Origin: Paraburkholderia caledonica NBRC 102488
GTDB taxonomy: Bacteria; Pseudomonadota; Gammaproteobacteria; Burkholderiales; Burkholderiaceae
Direction of reading: 5' to 3'
DNA length: 64,000 bases
Assembly (NCBI RefSeq): GCF_000685095.1
Contig: NZ_BAYE01000007.1
Location: forward strand, 186,001 to 250,000
Shown: one piece after another, positions 8,449 through 16,900 of the stretch
Layout of the letters: the number at the start of each line of letters is the position of its first letter
Position numbering within the stretch: position 1 is the first letter of the stretch
Translations under genes and position numbers: made by a program
The notes under the pieces: generated by a model
What the model was told of the DNA's origin: nothing
Databases searched by the model: none
Seen by the model: only the letters and a program-made list of their open reading frames with translations

Positions 8449-9654
8449 ATGACCGCCCTGACCGCCGAACAGCTTGCCCGCGTTAAAGCCACGGTGCCCG
8501 TGCTTGCTGAACATGGCACGACCATCACGAAGCACTTCTACAAGCGCATGTTTGCGCATCATCCGGAGTTGAAGAATCTGTTCAACCAGACGCATCAGCA
8601 AAGCGGCAATCAGCCCGAAACGCTGGCGCGCGCGGTGTATGCGTACGCAGCCAACATCGACAATCTGGGCGCGCTCGGCCCGACTGTCTCGCGGATCGCC
8701 AACAAGCACGCGAGCCTGAACATCCGGCCCGAGCATTACCCGATTGTGGGCCGCCACCTGCTGGGTGCGATCGTCGACGTGCTCGGCGACGCGGTCGATC
8801 AACCCACGCTGGACGCCTGGGAAGTCGCGTATGGTCAGCTTGCGGACATCTTCGTGGGCACCGAGGCGAAGCTGTATGGAGGCGCGGCCTGGAGCGGCTT
8901 CCGTCCGTTCAAGGTGGCGCGCAAACAGGTGGAGAGCGACGAAATCACGTCGTTCTATCTGACGCCAGCCGACGGTTCGGCCGCGTGTGACTTCGAACCG
9001 GGTCAGTACGTGAGCGTGAAACGTTTCGTCGACAAGCTGGGTGTCGATCAGCCGCGTCAGTACAGCTTGTCGGACGCGCCGCATGGCAAGTGGCTGCGCA
9101 TCTCCGTGAAGCGCGAAGACGGCCGCGAAGACATAGCGCCCGGCCACGTGTCGAACCTGCTGCACGCAGATGTCGAAGAGGGCACCGTCGTGCATGTCAG
9201 CGCGCCGATGGGCGACTTCACGCTCGATCGCAAGAAAACCACGCCTGTGGTGCTGATGAGCGGCGGCGTGGGCGTGACGCCCATGACCTCGATGCTGTCA
9301 ACCATCCTCGCCGACGGCAGCGAGCGGAGCGTGACTTTCGTTCACGCATGCCGCAACGGCCGCGTGCACGCGTTCCGTCAGTGGCTCGACGAGACGGTCG
9401 CGTCGCATTCGAACGTGAAGCGCGTGGTGTTCTACGAAGCGGTCGGTGAGGGCGACCGGCAGGGCGTCGACTACGATTTCGACGGTCGTCTCGACATACC
9501 GAGAATTGCCGAGCAGGTCGTCGTGCCGGATGCCGACTACTACATCTGTGGACCCGTGCCATTCATGCGCGCGCAGTGCGATGCGCTGGCGGCACTCGGC
9601 GTGGACCCGGCGCGAATTCACACAGAAGTCTTCGGTTCGGGCGTGGTCGAGTGA
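8449..9654 (+). CDS. hmp: flavohemoprotein, nitric oxide dioxygenase
   Basis: Detoxifies NO to nitrate with O2 and NAD(P)H in the cytoplasm. The 401-residue protein has an N-terminal globin domain (about 1-140; distal-pocket region HGTTITKHFYKRMF, proximal histidine in the NKHASLNIRPEHYPIVGRHLL segment) and a ferredoxin-reductase-like FAD domain (about 150-260, with FAD motif RQYSLSD). A C-terminal NAD domain follows (MSGGVGVTPMTSML near 265, YYICGPVPFMRA near 365). Length matches E. coli Hmp (396). A clear AAGGAG lies 8 bases before the ATG, inside an NsrR-like palindrome, so NO-responsive repression is expected. Confidence 0.97.
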   Translation: MTALTAEQLARVKATVPVLAEHGTTITKHFYKRMFAHHPELKNLFNQTHQQSGNQPETLARAVYAYAANIDNLGALGPTVSRIANKHASLNIRPEHYPIVGRHLLGAIVDVLGDAVDQPTLDAWEVAYGQLADIFVGTEAKLYGGAAWSGFRPFKVARKQVESDEITSFYLTPADGSAACDFEPGQYVSVKRFVDKLGVDQPRQYSLSDAPHGKWLRISVKREDGREDIAPGHVSNLLHADVEEGTVVHVSAPMGDFTLDRKKTTPVVLMSGGVGVTPMTSMLSTILADGSERSVTFVHACRNGRVHAFRQWLDETVASHSNVKRVVFYEAVGEGDRQGVDYDFDGRLDIPRIAEQVVVPDADYYICGPVPFMRAQCDALAALGVDPARIHTEVFGSGVVE

Positions 9655-9824
9655 AACGTAGCCGTGCATGATAAGCTCCAAAATGAAGCTTAAAAGACGC
9701 GAGTCATGCACGCCATCGTCAACGTAACCGGCGGCTTCGGCCCAACGCAAGTCGTGCCGAGACCGACCATGACTTGCTACGGTACTGAGGCGGTCCATCC
9801 AGCACCATTCATCCGTTTGGCCAG

Positions 9825-9855
9825 AAAAAACCCGGCTCGTCGAGCCGGGTTTTTC
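9825..9855. terminator. bidirectional terminator between hmp and aroG
   Basis: CCCGGCTCG/CGAGCCGGG forms a GC-rich stem with a minimal loop, preceded by six A and followed by five T. It can therefore terminate transcripts from both sides. hmp (plus) and aroG (minus) converge on it. Confidence 0.9.
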
Positions 9856-9893
9856 ATCTGCCAACTGCGTCACACGACGCAATCGAACAGCAG

Positions 9894-10967
9894 TCAGTTG
9901 CCGCTTCCGCGCGCCACGCGCCGTTGCTTAACGGCGTCGGCGAGACCTTCGAGCACGGCAACGCTTTCGTCCCAGCCGATGCATGCATCGGTCACGCTCT
10001 GCCCGTACGTGAGCGCGCAGCCTTCCTGCAAGTCCTGGCGGCCTGCCACCAGATGCGATTCCAACATCACGCCGATAATTCGTTCGTCCCCCGAAGCAAC
10101 CTGCCGGCCGATGTCCGCGCACACCGGAATCTGGTTCTCATGCTTCTTCGAACTGTTCGCGTGGCTCGCGTCGATCATCAGGCGCGCGGCGAGACCTGAC
10201 TTGCCGATGTCCGAACACGCCGCGTTGACGCTGTCCGCGTCATAGTTCGGCGTCTTGCCGCCGCGCAGGATGATATGGCAATCCTCGTTGCCCGCCGTCG
10301 ATACGATCGCCGAGTGGCCGCCTTTGGTGACCGACAGGAAATGGTGCGGCTGCGACGCGGCTTTGATTGCGTCGACGGCGATCTTCACATTGCCGTCGGT
10401 GCCGTTCTTGAAGCCGACCGGGCACGACAGGCCCGAAGCGAGTTCGCGGTGCACTTGCGACTCGGTGGTCCGCGCGCCGATCGCGCCCCACGAGATCAGA
10501 TCGGCGATGTACTGCGGGCTGATCATGTCGAGATACTCGGTGGCGGCCGGCAGACCCAGTTCGTTGATGCGCAACAGCAGCTCGCGCGCCGTGCGCAGCC
10601 CTTCGTTGATCTTGAAGCTGTTGTCCATATGCGGGTCGTTGATAAGACCCTTCCAGCCGACCGTCGTGCGCGGCTTTTCGAAGTACACGCGCATCACGAC
10701 TTCGAGTTCGCCCGCGAAGCGCTTGCGCTGTTCGACGAGGCGCCCTGCATATTCCAACGCCGCCTTCGTATCGTGAATCGAGCACGGCCCGACGATCACG
10801 ATCAAGCGGTCGTCCATGCCGTGCAGAATGCGATGCATGGCGGTGCGTGAGTTGTAGATCAGGTCGGACACCGCTTCGTCGCAGGCAAATTCGCGGATCA
10901 GGTGCGCGGGAGGAGTGAGCTCTTTCAATTCGCGAATGCGGACATCGTCGGTGTTGTGCGGGGGCAT
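9894..10967 (-). CDS. aroG: 3-deoxy-7-phosphoheptulonate (DAHP) synthase, class I AroG type
   Basis: Condenses phosphoenolpyruvate and erythrose-4-phosphate, the committed step of the shikimate pathway to Phe, Tyr and Trp. The 357-residue protein is a type Ia enzyme. It contains GPCSIHDTKAALEYAGRL (about 67-84), MRVYFEKPRTTVGWKGLINDP (about 94-114), GARTTESQVHRELASG (about 164-179), FKNGTDGNV (about 186) and DASHANSSKKHE (about 267). The ATG at 10967 has AGGAG 8 bases upstream, which favours it over an in-frame ATG 17 codons upstream. Which amino acid inhibits this isozyme cannot be read directly; the leader upstream holds Phe, Tyr and Trp codons. Confidence 0.96.
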   Translation of the reverse strand: MPPHNTDDVRIRELKELTPPAHLIREFACDEAVSDLIYNSRTAMHRILHGMDDRLIVIVGPCSIHDTKAALEYAGRLVEQRKRFAGELEVVMRVYFEKPRTTVGWKGLINDPHMDNSFKINEGLRTARELLLRINELGLPAATEYLDMISPQYIADLISWGAIGARTTESQVHRELASGLSCPVGFKNGTDGNVKIAVDAIKAASQPHHFLSVTKGGHSAIVSTAGNEDCHIILRGGKTPNYDADSVNAACSDIGKSGLAARLMIDASHANSSKKHENQIPVCADIGRQVASGDERIIGVMLESHLVAGRQDLQEGCALTYGQSVTDACIGWDESVAVLEGLADAVKQRRVARGSGN

Positions 10968-11044
10968 GTTGTTCTCCTGAATCGGTTCGTAGCGTGTTCG
11001 CGCAGGCGGTGCGTGCAAAACATAATGTTCAAAGACGGAAGGCG

Positions 11045-11076
11045 AAAAAAAACCGCCAGACTCGCTGGCGGTTTTT
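11045..11076 (-). terminator. aroG attenuator terminator
   Basis: On the minus strand, CCGCCAG (11071-11065), a 5-nt loop and CTGGCGG (11059-11053) form a 7-bp GC-rich stem followed by eight T (11052-11045). It lies after the leader peptide stop and before aroG. Its 5' arm, extended to CCGCCAGCG (11071-11063), is exactly complementary to CGCTGGCGG inside the leader peptide gene (11128-11120). A 9-bp antiterminator can therefore replace it. Confidence 0.88.
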
Positions 11077-11102
11077 CGGGAATTCTCGGTGTTCTACGTG
11101 CA

Positions 11103-11171
11103 CTAACACCCCTCTCGATCCGCCAGCGGTCTGAGATACCAGAAAAAGTAAAAGTAAAACTTGGCGGACAT
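11103..11171 (-). CDS. aroG leader peptide with eight consecutive aromatic codons
   Basis: A 22-codon reading frame, ATG at 11171 to TAG at 11103. Codons 5-12 encode F-Y-F-Y-F-F-W-Y (4 Phe, 3 Tyr, 1 Trp), far beyond chance. It lies between a promoter and an intrinsic terminator directly upstream of DAHP synthase. Its first codons (TCCGCCA, 11168-11162) can pair with TGGCGGA (11125-11119) to form the protector hairpin. A ribosome stalled at the aromatic codons would block that pairing and let the antiterminator form. No strong ribosome-binding site is visible. The codons suggest a response to charged Phe-, Tyr- and Trp-tRNA. Confidence 0.88.
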   Translation of the reverse strand: MSAKFYFYFFWYLRPLADREGC

Positions 11172-11208
11172 GGCGAAATGGAGTCGCTGGTCAAAAAGGG
11201 TGAGTGAC

Positions 11209-11237
11209 TTTATAACCCGGCTAAGCTCGATTGACAA
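11209..11237 (-). promoter_or_regulatory. aroG leader promoter
   Basis: On the minus strand TTGTCA (11237-11232), a 17-bp spacer and TATAAA (11214-11209) give a near-consensus sigma-70 promoter. The predicted start, near 11202, is about 30 nt before the leader peptide ATG. Confidence 0.75.
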
Positions 11238-11264
11238 GCAGCGGGGCGAGAAAATGCGGAAAAC

Positions 11265-11301
11265 CCGCATGATTCATGCAGTTGATGCACGAATCATGCG
11301 G
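11265..11301 (-). terminator. tldD terminator hairpin
   Basis: An 11-bp perfect stem (CCGCATGATTC/GAATCATGCGG) continues through one wobble pair into TGCA/TGCA with a 5-nt loop. On the minus strand it follows the tldD stop and is followed by GTTTT and then ATTTT. It separates tldD from the aroG promoter just downstream. Confidence 0.7.
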
Positions 11302-11312
11302 CGAGTGCAGTT

Positions 11313-12779
11313 TTAAGCCGTGCCCCCAACCGTCATCCGGTCGATGCGCAACGTCGGCTGCCCGACCCCGACCGGCACGCTCTGGCCTTCCTTGCCGCAC
11401 ACGCCAACGCCTGAATCGAGCTTCATGTCGTTGCCGATCATGCTGACGTATTTCAGCGATTCCGGACCGCTGCCGATCAGCGTCGCGCCCTTGACCGGGT
11501 ACGTGATCTTGCCGTCTTCGATCATGTACGCCTCGGATGTCGAGAATACGAACTTGCCGTTGGTGATGTCGACCTGGCCGCCGCCGAAATTCACCGCGTA
11601 CAAGCCGTTTTTCACGGATTCGATGATTTCCTGCGGGTCCTTGTCGCCGTTGAGCATGTACGTGTTGGTCATGCGCGGCATGGGCAGCGCCGCGTACGAC
11701 TCACGGCGTGCATTGCCCGTGACCGGCATTTTCATCAGACGCGCGTTGAGCGTGTCCTGAATATAACCCTTGAGAATGCCGTCTTCGATCAGCGTCGTGC
11801 ACTGCGTCGGATTGCCTTCGTCGTCGATGTTGAGCGAGCCGCGGCGGTTCGGCAGCGTGCCGTCGTCGACGACGGTCACGCCCTTGGCCGCGACCTGCTC
11901 GCCGATGCGTCCTGCAAACGCCGACGAACCCTTGCGATTGAAGTCGCCTTCCAGACCGTGGCCGATTGCTTCGTGCAGCAATACGCCGGGCCAGCCCGGT
12001 CCAAGCACGACAGTCATCGCGCCCGCCGGCGCCGGACGCGCTTCGAGGTTCACGAGCGCTGCGTGCACCGCGTCGTCGACGTAGCGCGACAGCACTTCGT
12101 CGGTGAAATAGCTGTAGTCGAAGCGGCCACCGCCGCCGCCGCTGCCGATCTCGCGGCGTCCGTTCTGCTCGGCGATCACCGTGACCGACACGCGCACGAG
12201 CGGACGGATATCCGCCGCGAACCCGCCGTCGCTGCGCGCGACCAGCACGACGTCGTATTCACCGGCGAGGCCCGCCATGACTTGCTGGATGCGCCGGTCG
12301 CGACCGCGCGCCATGTGTTCGATGCGCTCGAGCAGCTTGACCTTGGCGGTCGCGTCGAGCGAATGCAGAGGATCGGCGGGCAGGTATAGATCGCGCCCGG
12401 CAATGCCGGTCAACGACGACGCCACCTTGATCTTCTGCTTGCCGCCGCCCGCCTTGGCAATTGCACGTGTGGCGATTGCCGCCTGGCGGATCGCTTCGGG
12501 CGACAGGTCGTCCGAATACGCGAAAGCCGTGCGGTCGCCCGACACGGCGCGCACGCCGACGCCCTGGTCGATGCTGAAACTGCCCGACTTCACGATGCCT
12601 TCTTCCAGACTCCATGCTTCGCTGCGGGTTGCCTGGAAATACAGGTCCGCATAGTCGACGCGATGCGTGAAGATCTCAGCCAGCGTGCGGGTGAGCAGGG
12701 ACTCGTCGAGACCGTAGGGCGTCAGGAGGATGTCCTTGGCGGTGGCGAGATTACGGATACCGGGTTCGATGATATTCAT
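11313..12779 (-). CDS. tldD: metalloprotease TldD
   Basis: The 488-residue TldD subunit of the TldD/TldE (PmbA) heterodimeric zinc protease, which degrades unfolded peptides and processes modified peptides in the cytoplasm. The zinc-binding [11 protein letters not shown] motif lies near residue 270. The N-terminal [22 protein letters not shown] and the C-terminal [19 protein letters not shown] are family features. Its partner pmbA is not in the window. It ends in a strong hairpin before the aroG promoter and begins about 90 bp downstream of the nitrilase-family gene, with which it may be co-transcribed. Confidence 0.95.
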   Translation of the reverse strand: MNIIEPGIRNLATAKDILLTPYGLDESLLTRTLAEIFTHRVDYADLYFQATRSEAWSLEEGIVKSGSFSIDQGVGVRAVSGDRTAFAYSDDLSPEAIRQAAIATRAIAKAGGGKQKIKVASSLTGIAGRDLYLPADPLHSLDATAKVKLLERIEHMARGRDRRIQQVMAGLAGEYDVVLVARSDGGFAADIRPLVRVSVTVIAEQNGRREIGSGGGGGRFDYSYFTDEVLSRYVDDAVHAALVNLEARPAPAGAMTVVLGPGWPGVLLHEAIGHGLEGDFNRKGSSAFAGRIGEQVAAKGVTVVDDGTLPNRRGSLNIDDEGNPTQCTTLIEDGILKGYIQDTLNARLMKMPVTGNARRESYAALPMPRMTNTYMLNGDKDPQEIIESVKNGLYAVNFGGGQVDITNGKFVFSTSEAYMIEDGKITYPVKGATLIGSGPESLKYVSMIGNDMKLDSGVGVCGKEGQSVPVGVGQPTLRIDRMTVGGTA

Positions 12780-12869
12780 GCGAAGTATGTTCTGCTCGAT
12801 ACGAAGGATTCGGTTAGCGCCACCATCACTATATGGGTGAGGGGCGCCGCAGTTTCAATGTCAATGTGT

Positions 12870-13766
12870 CTAGCTGAGCACCCGGTGACGCCAGGCGGGC
12901 AGGCTCTGCCGCACTTCGTCGATACGCGTGCGCTCCAGCGTGCCAGCGACCACGCCGGCGCCTTCGTCACGCACTGCCACGATTTCCCCCCACGGGTCGA
13001 TCAACATGCTGTGGCCCCACGTGCGGCGGCCATTCTCGTGCTTGCCGCCTTGCGCCGCGGCCAGCACATAGCACTGGTTTTCGACGGCGCGGGCGCGCAG
13101 CAGCATCTCCCAGTGCGCGTGGCCGGTCGTGTAGGTGAACGCCGATGGCACAACGATCAGCGCGCAATCGCCCATGCGCCGGTACAGCTCGGGAAAGCGC
13201 AGATCGTAGCAGACCGACAGACCGACACGGCCGAAGGGCGACTGGAAAGTACGAACCTCGTCACCGGGACAGATGGTGCGCGCCTCGTCGAACGATTCCT
13301 CGCCTTTCTCGAAGTTGAACAGATGAATCTTGTCGTAGCGGGCAGCCTCGTGTCCTTGCGGGTCGAATACGAGTGTGGTGTTCAACACTCGCGACGGTTC
13401 GGGCGCCGTGACCGGCAGCGTGCCGCCGATCACCCACAGCTTGTGGCGGCGCGCGGCATCCGCGAGAAAGCGCTGAATCGGGCCGTCGCGGTAAGCCTCG
13501 CGCACGGCGAGCTTGTCCGTGTCCTTGAAGCCCATGAAGCAGAAGTATTCCGGCAGGAGGACAAGCTGCGCGCCATCGGCCGCGGCTTCAGCAATCAGGC
13601 GCTCGGCGTCGGCCAGATTTCGCTCGCGATCCGGCGTGCTCACCATCTGCAGCGCCGCGACGCGAAACGTGCTTTGTGTGCCGCTTGCCTGCTCAAGCTG
13701 TGAATCGCCAGGTGCTGCGGCCGACAAGGCAGGGGACGAAGATGAAGAGACGTGTGTTTCGCTCAT
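12870..13766 (-). CDS. carbon-nitrogen hydrolase (nitrilase superfamily, Nit1/Nit2-like amidase)
   Basis: The 298-residue protein has the Glu-Lys-Cys catalytic triad of the nitrilase superfamily: E in LVLLPEYFCFMG (about residue 83), K in YDKIHLFNFEKG (about 149) and C in GLSVCYDLRFPELYRRMG (about 190). It resembles the Nit1/Nit2 and YbeM/NitA branch that hydrolyses deaminated glutathione or omega-amides; the substrate is not certain. The first 35 residues are Ser/Ala-rich and unconserved, so the true start may be further in. It lies between yhdP and tldD, an arrangement I associate with betaproteobacteria. Confidence 0.88.
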   Translation of the reverse strand: MSETHVSSSSSPALSAAAPGDSQLEQASGTQSTFRVAALQMVSTPDRERNLADAERLIAEAAADGAQLVLLPEYFCFMGFKDTDKLAVREAYRDGPIQRFLADAARRHKLWVIGGTLPVTAPEPSRVLNTTLVFDPQGHEAARYDKIHLFNFEKGEESFDEARTICPGDEVRTFQSPFGRVGLSVCYDLRFPELYRRMGDCALIVVPSAFTYTTGHAHWEMLLRARAVENQCYVLAAAQGGKHENGRRTWGHSMLIDPWGEIVAVRDEGAGVVAGTLERTRIDEVRQSLPAWRHRVLS

Positions 13767-13941
13767 GAGCGTTTCGAGAAACTCCCGGCAAAGGCGGCGG
13801 CGCTAAGTTCCGGCGCGCCGCATACGTCGTTTGTGGCTGGCTCGGGCACCTGGGTTCGAATCTCGGTCGATCCGTAACCCACCGACAGCGTCGAACCCGC
13901 CGTCGACTTGAAGCTTGAGCCAAAGCTTCAACTGAAGACGC

Positions 13942-16900
13942 TTATTGCGCGACCGCGGTCGAAGCTGGAGCGTCCATCTTACCCCGATCGCTCTTGACCC
14001 GCTCGATGTGCGGTTTCGACCACGAACCGGTGATCGCGTACTCCCGCGCGAACGCGTGCGAGATGGATTGGCTAAACGCCAGATCCGCCACCAGCGCGCC
14101 CAGGCCGAGGAATGGATTGATTACCGCGGCCGCGACGACCGCTGCGCCGGCGCTCACCGTCGGCACGATCTGGACATGCAGATCCTGAGTTTCCTGAGCC
14201 AGATCGACGGAGCCTTTCATTTCGGCGCGGGCCGGCGCGGTCACCATCTCGAAGTTTTCGGTGCGGCCGATGCCGTTGCGAATCTGCGCGGTTCCCGTGA
14301 CGTGCTCGAACGGCAGACCTTCGCCGATCACGTCGCGAAAACTCAGCGTCGCGAAGCGCGCGAGGCTTTGCAGACTAAGCACGCCGAGCAGCTTGGCGAC
14401 GCCCGGATCGACCTTGAGAATCTGGCCGTGACGAAGATCGACGGCCATGTTGCCGTTTAGCGTCGGGTAGTCGATGGCGGTCGGGCCACCGCGCCACACC
14501 ATCTTGCCCGATAGCGTGCCGCTGCCCGCCTTCAGCGTGCGCGGCTGGCCGAAGCGCTGGAGCAATCCGCCCGCGTCCTTGATGTCGAGCTTGAAATCGA
14601 ACACGGTGCGCCGCGACGTGGTGTCGTCGGCGGAGTTGGCCAGTTCGGTCGAGGTGCGCCAGTTCGCCGTCGCAGAGAGCGTGGCCGAGGGATTTGCAAT
14701 GTCCAGCTTGTCGAGTTGCCAGACGGGCACGCCGTCTTCGTTGAAATTGTGCGCCAGCACTTCGAGCCGGCCGATATCGCGGTCGCGCACGATCAGTTCG
14801 TTGACGACCAGATCGATCGACGGCATGTTCTGCACCGGAGCCGAAATAGCTTGACCGAGCAGATCCTTGTCGGCCACCGACGGAATCACGACGCGTGCAA
14901 AGCGCGCCTGCAGCGTGCCCGGCGACGCCTTGTCGGCGCCCGGCAGCCACGAAACGTGACCCGACACCTGATTGGAGGCGATATTCGCCTGCCATTTGGC
15001 ATCCGCGTGCGAAGCGCCGACGATCACGCTGTCCCAATGGCGCTTGAGCAGCGTCAAAGTGCCGATGTGGAGCGCAAAGCGGCTCGGCAGGAACTGCGCG
15101 ACAGTCGGGTTGGGGGTGGAAGGCGCGGCCGATTCAGCAGGCGCTTCCTTGTTGCGCATCTGTGTAACGAGCGCCCGCCATGCGTCGGCATCGAACGCTT
15201 CGAGGTCGACCGCGGCGATCACCCCTTCCGAGGGCAGGTCGGCCGGCCGGTTCACGCCGATTGCGCCGCGCAGCACCGTCGGCGGGCTTTTCGGCTTGTA
15301 GTCCAGCAAGTAGCGCGCGGCGATTGGACCAAAGTTCAGTTCCGCACGCTCCAGTCCGCTTTCGCCGGCAACCGTGGACGGCCCGGCGGCGAGCCGTAGC
15401 GGCATCGGTGCGCCGACCGGCTTGTTGAACGGTGCCGGAAAGTCGAGCGCGAGGCCGGTCAAGTCCGAGTTCACCGTGAGTTGCGGCAGCCTGCCTTTTG
15501 CGCCGCGCACATTGAGCGCGTAGGGTGCGCTGCCGCTCATGCGCGTGAGCACCTGGGCCGCCGGACCATGCAGGCCGAGACCGCGCGCCGCATCGACGGC
15601 CAGATGACCGTCCAGGTCGAGAGCGTAAGTGCCGTCCTGCTTCAGTCCGCCGCTTGCCCGCAGGTCGCCGCCAAGAAACTGCGCGGTGAGCCGGTCGGTC
15701 TGCGCGCTGCGTTCGGTAAAGTGCACTTTGCCCCTTAACTGCGACAGCGGCGGCACGTTTTCTACCGTCAGTCGATTATTCTCGAAGCCCAGCGCGCCTT
15801 CCACGCCGATATGCGGCTTGGGCGTGCGCGGAACCGTCAGCTTCAACGCGAGCGAGGCCGGCCCTTCGGCGCGGATCTTCTCGGTCTGGTGCCGCGCCAT
15901 GATGCCGAGCGAGCTTTCGTTCACGTAGTCGAGCATGTCGGCGAGCGGCCCGAGCCCGTCGCCCTTGATCACGAGGTTCGACTCGCGCGTGCCGAGGTCG
16001 TCGATCCTGCCGTTCACGCCATGCAGCGCCACGCGTTTATAGCGTGCGCGGTCGATGTCGAAGCGCAACATCTTCTCTTTGAGTTCGAACACGCCGTCGA
16101 TGCCGTCGAGCGGCGGCCACACGTTCGGCGTGCCGTTCCTCATCTTGCGCGGCGGGTATGGCGAAGGGTCGAATTTGCCGCCCTTGAACGGCGCGACAAT
16201 GTGAAAGACGCCCGCGTCGGGATCGCGCGAGTAGGGAAACTTCGTCAGATCGCCATGTATCTCGATCGTCGCGCCGCGCGACATGCCGGCCTGCAAGCCG
16301 TGCCCGAGATAGATGCGCAGCTTTTCGCTGATGCTGGTCGGAAGATAGCGGGCGATGCGCGAGACCTGCGCGCGCTCGAAGTCCGCTTTCAGGTCAAGCG
16401 AGCCGCGGCCGTGGCCGGGGTTGCTGTAGTCGGCGGTGGCGCTCGCCGCGACGTCTGCATTCGAGACGCCGAAGTCGGCCAGTTTCACTGTGAACGCCGG
16501 GTGGTTGTCGCCGGGCGCTTTCTTGCCGATGGTCCAGTCGGCGCGACCGTGCAGATGGTCGAGCTTGAGGCGCGGATCGTCGAAGACGCCTGGCAGCGTG
16601 ATCGCCACGTTGGACGTGTCGAGCAAAGCCGTACCGTGACGTTGATCGGCGTCGACACTGCCCCAAAGATTCTCGATACCCGGAATGCCAGCACGTGGGT
16701 GATTGCGCGCGGTGAGTCCAGGCGGCGGTTCTTGCGCGGCGAAGCTGATGCCTTGCAGGTCGCCCTTGAAGCGATAACGCTCGACTGGCTCGGCGCCCGT
16801 CGCGTGACGGTCGCCGCCAGGCTCGCCCGATTCCGGCTTGCCGCGTTCCACTTCGATCAGATAGTTGGCAACGATGCCGCGCGGGTTGTAGCGCACGAGA

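Larger units (their letters stand above)
10968..11312 (-). other. aroG leader region (promoter, leader peptide, attenuator)
   Basis: 345 bp between tldD and aroG, both on the minus strand. In the direction of transcription it holds a tldD terminator hairpin (11301-11265), a promoter (11237-11209), a leader peptide gene (11171-11103) and an intrinsic terminator (11076-11045). About 77 nt then run to the aroG start codon. Every part is listed separately; together they form a complete transcription-attenuation device. Confidence 0.85.

Noticed and set aside
9706..10245. Plus-strand frame starting between hmp and aroG
   Set aside because: It runs through the bidirectional terminator at 9825-9855 and then opposite aroG; composition is atypical.
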